64,000 nt of DNA. It comes from Hymenopellis radicata (lineage: Eukaryota; Basidiomycota; Agaricomycetes; Agaricales; Physalacriaceae). The stretch is from NCBI GenBank assembly GCA_015501595.1, contig JADNRX010000305.1, positions 1 to 64,000 of the forward strand, in the 5' to 3' direction. The stretch's first letter is position 1. Each line of letters opens with the position of its first letter. The notes beneath the pieces were generated by a model that did not search any database, was not told the DNA's origin, and worked only from the letters and a program-made list of their open reading frames with translations. Below, one piece after another: positions 58,157 through 64,000 of the stretch. Position numbers and translations under genes: made by a program.

Positions 58157-58792
58157 CTACGAACATGCCAAGTCTTCGTCAGATTGAAGTGGAAGCGCCA
58201 TCGTCACTTGCACCCCGATATTCCGGAAGTGGACCTCGCGATTGGCGTTCACAAGTCCTCCAGACTCGGAAGCCGGCGAAAGAGACCAATACGAGCGTAC
58301 AGTGACATGAAGCTTCTCCGGACACCTTCGGCCAGCTTCTCTGCCCAAGAAATCGAATTGAGCGGTGGGGAGGCGCGATGGTGTATCGGTTAGTCGGAGA
58401 CCATTCTGACGAGTCCACTCATCATCGACATGATAACCCCACCGCAAGCCACGCGATGTATCGACCTGTTCTGTACGTTCTGTATGTCCTTTGGCCAAGG
58501 CCGTCTTACGCGTCTGCGTCTTGGATACAGATACCGACGGCGATACAGTCGCAAGAAAAGGCAACCAGGATGTAATAGCCGAACCGATGAACTGACACCA
58601 GCCAGTCTTTTCCTTCGCCTCCGTCTTGCCGTCAACTATGCGCTGCGACGAGTTGGGATACACGTCGTTGAGATAGATGGGACACTTGTGCGAAGTTTCC
58701 ACATTTACACGGGCGTAGAACTGTTGGTAAGATTCCTTCTTCCCTTGAGACATGTTGCAAGTGTGGTGGAAGTCCAACTTGCGGAACCGCAC
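58157..58792 (-). CDS. Unknown protein, possibly the 3' part of the next gene
   Basis: A 211-codon minus-strand frame. Its first residues (FRKLDFHHTCNMSQGKKES) contain SYQQFYARVNVETSHKCPIY and NSSQRIVDGKTEAKEKTG, and the rest is Arg/Ser/Thr-rich. There is a plausible acceptor upstream, and the frame could be spliced to the gene at 58857-59853. Two other frames are also open over much of this stretch, so the coding call is weak. No domain recognised. Confidence 0.3.
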   Translation of the reverse strand: MRFRKLDFHHTCNMSQGKKESYQQFYARVNVETSHKCPIYLNDVYPNSSQRIVDGKTEAKEKTGWCQFIGSAITSWLPFLATVSPSVSVSKTQTRKTALAKGHTERTEQVDTSRGLRWGYHVDDEWTRQNGLRLTDTPSRLPTAQFDFLGREAGRRCPEKLHVTVRSYWSLSPASESGGLVNANREVHFRNIGVQVTMALPLQSDEDLACS

Positions 58793-58856
58793 TCGTGAAG
58801 TGGATATCGTGTCAGGAGAGGTGTAATATTGACTGCCAAGTTCCTGAGACTATGAG

Positions 58857-59853
58857 TCAAATTGAGGTTATACAGAGAGAGATCGGCGACTTACCTTTGA
58901 CTCCAAAGTTCCCTTTAATCGAAGGTAATGCATGTCGCGACATGACAGAGATGGTTTGACCTTGAAACGTGATGTCAAACGCTGCGTAAGGTTCATCCAC
59001 ACCAACCCCCGAAGGACTTGGGCCAATTGGCCAGGTCTCCGCCGCCAGATTTATCAAGGCCTGCATCGGTTGCCTTGGCGGAAATTGCGGAATGAAAGGA
59101 CCCGTCTGTATTGTCATCGGAATCATCATCATACGGACCGTCTCCCTCCTCAGAGCATCTTCTGGAGGGATTATCACTTTCGTTGGGACCATTGTCCGCC
59201 ATCGCTGTATCGTTCCCATTCCCATTCCCAGCGCGCCCTCACCTCCACCAAAGGTTTCTGAGCTGAGAGTTATGTCGGAAGTGGGTGTGGATGGTCTATC
59301 TGACAGCGAGGTAACGTTCAAGTGTCGACAGTGAGATGAGGTCGGCTCTTGATCGTTATGAAGAGGGAGTGAGACAGAAGCTCCGAGTCGGAGTTTCGAG
59401 GATGCCCGAAAAGGGTGCAAGTAATGTACTGAGTTCGACAAGCAGACGTTCCAATTCATCTGGCGCGAGCTTGAACCCGGTTGAGCATGAAATGAAGGCC
59501 CTTTGAGCTTCAAACTTCCCGGCAGGGGAAACGTCATTCAGCCGAATGAAATCCTCGTCGAACCCCGCGGCTAGTGTAACCTTGTCGGCCGCGATGCCAC
59601 ATGCACTCAGAATGCTGTATATCTCGTCCTTGTGGTCCACAAGATGCTGGTGAACATCGGTAGGCAAGATGGCGCGGGCAAGCATGGAGCATTCTCCGTT
59701 GGAGTCCTTGACGATTTCCAGCTTCGAGTGCATATCGATAGAGGGTTTGTGTCGTTCGAGTTCAGAGACGGGAACGTCGCCCGCTTTAAGACAAGAGTCA
59801 TCCATTCGCGCTAGAGGGCCTAGGCAAGGAATGTGAAAGTAAAGACCGCCCAA
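58857..59853 (-). CDS. Unknown protein, two-exon model
   Basis: Exon 1 from ATG 59853 (MGGLYFHIPCLGPLARM) runs to about 59390 with SKLEIVKDSNGECSMLARAI, HQHLVDHKDEIYSILSACG and ERLLVELSTLLAPF. This is amphipathic, globular-looking sequence with several acidic helices. A second frame (58857-59330) continues with GMGTIQRWRTMVPTK and ends VDEPYAAFDITFQGQTISVM with RHALPSIKGNFGVKG. The junction was not resolved, and an overlapping acidic frame (MADNGPNESD...) is a competing reading. No recognised domain. Confidence 0.42.
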
Positions 59854-60052
59854 CGAAGGAGGCAGGAAGGAGGTCTACAGATGAACGCGGGAAGTAAGCC
59901 GAGTTTGGCAGTCCGATCGGCCGAGACACAGGCTGAGGAAGATTATACATGGGTTGAGAAATGCAATTTGGTTTGTAGGACAGCAGTATAGTAAGGAATC
60001 AGGATACAGTATACAACTACGAGCAAGTAGTAAATCAGTGAGGAGAGACTTT

Positions 60053-60589
60053 TCAAGCTCCTTGCGGCAGAAGTCCCCCTGCCGCTATAAACTCGGTTGG
60101 ATGTGGCATACCAGCAGCCACCCATCTGTCAGCCTGTTCGTCCGTCAGATCAATGATTGTGTCACTTTCAAGACCTGAAGTGTCGTTCTCGGTAGGAACA
60201 AATCCGAGGCGCGTGATTCCATGCTTGTCGCACACCGACATCCACTCCAAATCGCTCTCTTTCGCGCCACCGTCGTTTATGAGCCACTCCTTCACCCTCT
60301 TCTCTTTCTCTGCCTCCGTGAACAACATGTTATCCTTATAACCTTCCGACCAGCCAAATTGAGTTATCAGGAGGAGGCCGTGGTCTTCGTCCTCTCTGGC
60401 GTCGCGACCAGTGGACGGGTGTTGGAGGACACCGGCGAGAACATCCTTTTTGCCGTGTTTGGCGAGCCAGTCGTTGACGGGGAATTCGAGGCGCCAGTTT
60501 TCCACGCCTTTGTCGTCAATCTGAAGGTTCTTCATGACGCGGCGCGTGGCGGGGAAGGGGAGGTAGTAACCACCGAGATAATGAGGCAT
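60053..60589 (-). CDS. Unknown 178-residue protein
   Basis: Single-exon frame from ATG 60589 (MPHYLGGYYLPFPATRRVMK) containing NWRLEFPVNDWLAKHGKKDV, DEDHGLLLITQFGWSEGYKD, EKRVKEWLINDGGAKESDLE and VCDKHGITRLGFVPTEND. It ends TEFIAAGGLLPQGA. Composition is globular and acidic, with no signal peptide or membrane segment. A decayed copy with stops and insertions lies 2.4 kb away on the same strand (62503-63485), which supports this being a real gene. Function unknown. Confidence 0.62.
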   Translation of the reverse strand: MPHYLGGYYLPFPATRRVMKNLQIDDKGVENWRLEFPVNDWLAKHGKKDVLAGVLQHPSTGRDAREDEDHGLLLITQFGWSEGYKDNMLFTEAEKEKRVKEWLINDGGAKESDLEWMSVCDKHGITRLGFVPTENDTSGLESDTIIDLTDEQADRWVAAGMPHPTEFIAAGGLLPQGA

Positions 60590-60879
60590 CTGTAGTGCTG
60601 GGCGTTAGTACGAGAAGATATGTGTGACGTTAAGCGTACTGTGCGAGATTTCAATGAAGATAGACAGGTGCTGCGAACAATTGTGAAATATTGGTGTGGC
60701 TGTTGGATGCTGGAAGGTGGATGTTGAAGGACAAGAAGCGCAAGGTTTAAGTAATGCGCGTGTAAGCGCTCGTGATCGGACAAGCATCTGATTGTCTGCA
60801 TTTCGGCGCTCGTTTGATCCCAACACCGGGTCGAGATTCCCTGCATCGCATCGTGACTCGCATGGTACACGCTTCTACA

Positions 60880-61225
60880 CGCTTCCACCTCCGTCGACAC
60901 CTTCCATATCTTATGATGATCATTGTAATCGATAAACCTCTCCCATTGTCCTTCAGTTTCATTCCATATGGTGGCCGCGGTTCTGACGGATAACAATCTA
61001 AATTCTAGCCCTTCGAGATACACCGTGACGCTTCCACCTCCATCTACACCTTCCATATCTTATGATTATTGTAATCGATAAACCTCTCCCATTGTCCTTC
61101 AAGAATGTTGGGTTTCATTCCACATGGTGACAGCGGTTCGGACGGATAACAATCTAAATTCTAGCGTTTCAAGATAGTACACGCTTCCACCTCCGTCTAC
61201 ACCTTCCATATCCCATTGTCATGTC
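60880..61225. repeat. Tandem repeat, about 150 bp x 2.3
   Basis: Units start with CGCTTCCACCTCC at 60880, 61029 and 61182 (periods about 149 and 153 bp). Each contains CACCTTCCATATC, TGTAATCGATAAACCTCTCCC and, in the two full units, GGATAACAATCTAAATTCTAG. The array lies just upstream of the gene at 61310 and could act in its promoter. Confidence 0.85.
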
Positions 61226-61309
61226 ATGAGGTAAGCACTCGCCCTGTTCTTCTTTAAATAACAAGGGAAAGATCGTTCCCATCCAACTTCTCTCAAACCG
61301 CGATAATCA

Positions 61310-62005
61310 GTGAGCCCCAGCCGTACATACAGTATACTCTGCGTACTCACCTTCATTTTCAGCCTATACTGCCTGTGGTTCATATATGTCGCAACCTACC
61401 TCCTTCGTATACCCGCGTCCAGGCATTCCGCAGGCTCAGGACCCCGTTCCATCGTGGCTTTGCGAGAGCTTTATAACCTAGGAAACCTCGACAAGGTTCA
61501 CTATGAAGCATCTTTGAACGGCCCGCACAACATGTTCCTAAACTGCTATTTCCCCGCGACATCGACCTTTATGGTCAAACCAGTTCCTCGTCTTCGCCGT
61601 AGCATTCCATCCGGAAGTCCCCCTGCTGGTCGCACTTCGATTGATTCCTACGATCAGGAAGTCGAGACGAGTCGGAAGGATGACATACCAGACTTTGTGG
61701 TTTGCAAATCTGGAGCAGACTTGCACGGCGACATTCCTCTCATCGTCTGGGAGCTCAAGCGGGATGACGCTGACGGCTCGCGAACGGCCACCCAACTTGA
61801 CCGATATAGAGCTTGGAACGCTGCCTATGAGGCAAAGCGTGCCCTCGTAGGCGAGCCGCACTTTGTTGCCTTGGCCGTCGTTGAGCAGGCCTTGGTGACG
61901 TTCTCGACGCCTACAGCACCTAACTCGTTCAGGGTGAAGTACGCCAATGTCCTAGATGCCCGGTCACACACAGTACTGGCAGAATTGCGGCTCAAGTTCG
62001 AATGA
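61310..62005 (+). CDS. Membrane-anchored protein with PD-(D/E)XK-like motif
   Basis: Single-exon frame, 231 residues. Residues 8-36 form a hydrophobic segment (SILCVLTFIFSLYCLWFIYV), a signal anchor or cleavable leader. Residues 127-150 contain PDFV, 18 intervening residues, then WELKRD: a PD...E-x-K arrangement with hydrophobic beta-strands before each half (DFVVC, PLIVWELK). A Gln follows at 162 (TATQLDRYRAW) in a helix-like context. This matches the core pattern of the PD-(D/E)XK nuclease-like fold, found in many fungal lineage-specific proteins. Whether it cleaves DNA is not shown; the N-terminal membrane segment is unusual for a nuclease. Start at ATG is inferred, and the first in-frame codon of the track (ATC AGT GAG CCC...) leaves some doubt. 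Confidence 0.58.
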   Translation: MSPSRTYSILCVLTFIFSLYCLWFIYVATYLLRIPASRHSAGSGPRSIVALRELYNLGNLDKVHYEASLNGPHNMFLNCYFPATSTFMVKPVPRLRRSIPSGSPPAGRTSIDSYDQEVETSRKDDIPDFVVCKSGADLHGDIPLIVWELKRDDADGSRTATQLDRYRAWNAAYEAKRALVGEPHFVALAVVEQALVTFSTPTAPNSFRVKYANVLDARSHTVLAELRLKFE

Positions 62006-62502
62006 TCTCCTTAGTAGCATCTATGTCAGCTTTTTTCATTGTACTGTATATTGTATTACCTCCCTCGTAGCTCATAGCTCAATGGGATGAATGTTTTATC
62101 GTTTCGAGAAAGGTTTCATGATTATGATGGCGGCGGTGCTGCTACCGTGACAGCCTCGAAGTTGCTCACCAACGTCGAGGTAGACTGCGAGTCTGTTGTA
62201 ACGGCGACGAAGTCAAATTGACATCTTGTTCTGGTGCGCAAGATGAGCGATATATGACATATTGCTATTGGACTTGATCCCTTAACTCTAACCTGTGTAG
62301 TAGAGTACTTTGCACTTACTACTACTGAGTGGAGGGCGCTGGATGCTGGAAGTAGTGACTCCTTCGCGCAGCAGCCCAAGAGTCTTACATTCTATTGATT
62401 GTGGCTGATATTTGGGGTAATCAGCAGGCGCTAAATGCTCCCAAGAGCGACGACATATACTTTTGCCTCGACGGCTGGCGGAACGTGATGAGAAACACCT
62501 TA

Positions 62503-63485
62503 TGCACCTTCAAGCTCCTTGCGGCTGAACTCCGCCAGAAACTCGACTTACCAGCATCCCGCTATCTCTTAGCCTCATCTCAATGATGGTTTGATGACCT
62601 GAAATGTTGTTCTCGGTAGGAACAAACCCGTCGCGCGTGATTCTATGCTTGTCGCACACGGCCATCCGCTCCAAATCGCTCTCTGTCGCGCCACTGTCGT
62701 TTACTATGATCTCTTTCTGAGTCTCTCCCTCCTTGAACGAGACATTATCCTGATAACCTCCACACCAGTCGAATTAGGTTACAAAGAGGATGCCGCGGTC
62801 TTCATCCTCTCTGGCGTTGCACGACAGGTGTTGGAGGACACCGACGAGGATGTTAATGTAATAACGTTTGGGGGTTTAGACAAGGTGTAGACTAATTGCT
62901 GACGTTTGATCGATTTGATCGCTCAGAGGATGTCCTTTTTGCCTCATTTGATGAGCCAGTCGTTGATGAGAAATTCAATGCGCCAGTTTTCCACGCGTTT
63001 GTCATCAATCTTAAGGTTCCTCTGTCGTGGCGCGTGGCGGGGACGGAGAGCTAGTAACCACCGAGCCAATTGGCATCTGTGACAGATTGTAGTGCTGGGC
63101 CTTATACGAGAAGATACTGTACACTTTAATTCAATTCGTCGGTCACGGGTCACAGGCGATCCGAAATCGACGAAAAGTCACAGCGGTCACAGCGAAATTC
63201 TCAAAAAAATCATCGGCGGGGCCCCCGCCAGCCTCCCGACGCAGCGGAGCTGCATCGGGAATTGCCATATATGGTAATTCGTCGAAACCATAATTTCGTC
63301 GGACCGGTCACAGGTCACATGGGCCGACGAATTGAATGAAAGTCTACAGTATGTATGACGTTGAGCATACTATGCCAGATTTCAATGAGTCCAAACAGGT
63401 CCTGCGAACAATTGTGAAATATCGTTGTAGTTTGTTGAATGCTCCAGTTGGATGTTGAAGCAATGTTGAAGGACAAGAGTTGTGG
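62503..63485 (-). pseudogene. Decayed copy of the 60053-60589 gene, split by a MITE
   Basis: Plus-strand blocks match the parent: CAAGCTCCTTGCGGC (62509 vs 60055), TCGGTAGGAACAAA, TTCTATGCTTGTCGCACAC, CCAAATCGCTCTCT, GTTTTCCACGC, CTACGAGAAGAT-type sequence and AACAATTGTGAAATAT (63409 vs 60676). Indels, stops and an ~80-bp insertion near 62850-62930 break the frame. The MITE at 63117-63349 splits its 5' flank. Confidence 0.75.
63117..63349. mobile_element. 233-bp MITE with TA target-site duplication
   Basis: Terminal inverted repeats of about 40 bp begin CTGTACACTTTAATTCAATT on the left; the right end reads as CTGTAGACTTTCATTCAATT in reverse complement, followed by CGTCGG on both sides. It is flanked by TA at 63115-63116 and 63350-63351. 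The parent locus at 60608 shows the empty site (GAGAAGATATGTGTGACG). There is no coding capacity. The TA duplication places it with Tc1/mariner-mobilised, Stowaway-type elements. Confidence 0.88.
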
Positions 63486-64000
63486 CAGGAACATATTTCA
63501 AACATACAATATTCGAGGCTCGACTCAACCCAAGCCATTAAAGACGAATCAACATAATCCCGCGTTCCCATCCATCGCCATCCGAAGAGTCGTACGACGT
63601 CTGTCGCGCGCGACGTGCAGCCGAGAGCAGTAACGACAGCGCACTTCGCAGTTAGAATCTCTAATACACCTATTGAGACAGCGGTTCATCAGTAAATACT
63701 CGTTTAAAGAATGAAATCAGACTTGCAAGATATAAGCAAAATTAAAACTTTCACCAGACTACAACGATAGGCTCTACAGCCTCCCGACGTCGTGCATGGC
63801 TAGGGCTATACTCTTCGAGATATAGGTCAGTCCTCCAAGTCGGCGCAAAATATACCGACGGCATGTCCCTTGTCGCGTCAGGAGGACGTCGATTGACGGG
63901 CAGGAGTATCGCGGCTGAAACGATGGTCATTGTGACATCCGAATTCAAGTTGTCGTCCAGTGGGGGTAAGTATCCACAATGTCGCTAGCGCAACGACCGT
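63486..64000. other. No supportable gene
   Basis: No recognised frame, repeat or RNA gene at the right edge of the window. Confidence 0.4.

Noticed and set aside
63182..63330. Independent GC-rich inverted repeats near 63220-63275
   Set aside because: They lie inside the MITE and are part of it.
1..64000. CRISPR arrays, operons, Shine-Dalgarno sites
   Set aside because: The genome is eukaryotic (spliced genes throughout), and no regularly spaced repeat array of CRISPR type was seen.

Overview
The window is nuclear DNA of a basidiomycete fungus, most likely an agaricomycete. The evidence is short GT-AG introns of about 45-65 bp in almost every gene, compact intergenic spaces, and typical fungal genes: the IML1/DEPDC5 subunit of the SEACIT/GATOR1 complex, a GH5 exo-1,3-beta-glucanase-like enzyme, a Pcl-type cyclin, Aha1, and the NatA and NatB catalytic subunits. 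No species can be named from the sequence alone. Gene models were assembled by eye from reading frames, splice signals and recalled family motifs; no search was run.

Layout. 1-2.0 kb: the 3' part of a NAA10-like acetyltransferase gene and a decayed short-chain dehydrogenase. 2.3-5.85 kb: copy A of a large repeat unit, containing a 420-bp palindrome. 6.9-9.1 kb: a membrane-anchored GH5 glucanase gene with reading-frame problems. 10.2-12.4 kb (-): a coiled-coil protein. 13.3-14.2 kb (+): an unknown spliced gene whose stop codon lies in a tRNA-headed SINE-like repeat. 14.9-16.6 kb (-): a single-pass membrane protein with an Asn-Met-Met-rich tail and a PPxY motif. 17.3-22.4 kb (+): IML1. 22.6-24.7 kb: a cluster of SINE-like copies. 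24.8-26.7 kb: NAA20 (-) and an AT-hook/coiled-coil gene (+) as a divergent pair. 26.7-31.1 kb: little that can be supported.

31.1-55.5 kb is the most unusual part. A complete Pcl-type cyclin gene is followed by an 11,472-bp tandem duplication whose left edges lie in or next to intron 1 of a cyclin gene. Each unit holds cyclin exons 2-3, about 2 kb of flank, an orphan exon 1 of a related cyclin, and then an 8-9 kb copy (B, C) of the same large repeat unit seen as copy A; a small inverted piece (D) follows. The repeat unit has no recognisable transposase. It carries strings of small exon-like modules with conserved splice signals, internally repeated peptide motifs, and three short GC-rich hairpins at nearly fixed spacing. 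A second multi-exon gene-like tract downstream is conserved between B and C more clearly at protein level than at DNA level.

55.6-57.3 kb: an Aha1-like cochaperone gene without a visible normal N-terminus. 58.2-60.6 kb (-): two unknown genes. 61.3 kb: a membrane-anchored protein with a PD-(D/E)XK-like motif. 62.5-63.5 kb: a decayed copy of the 60.1-kb gene, split by a 233-bp MITE flanked by TA, with the empty site preserved in the parent gene. Several conserved genes show single-base frame breaks, which are either real lesions or assembly indels.
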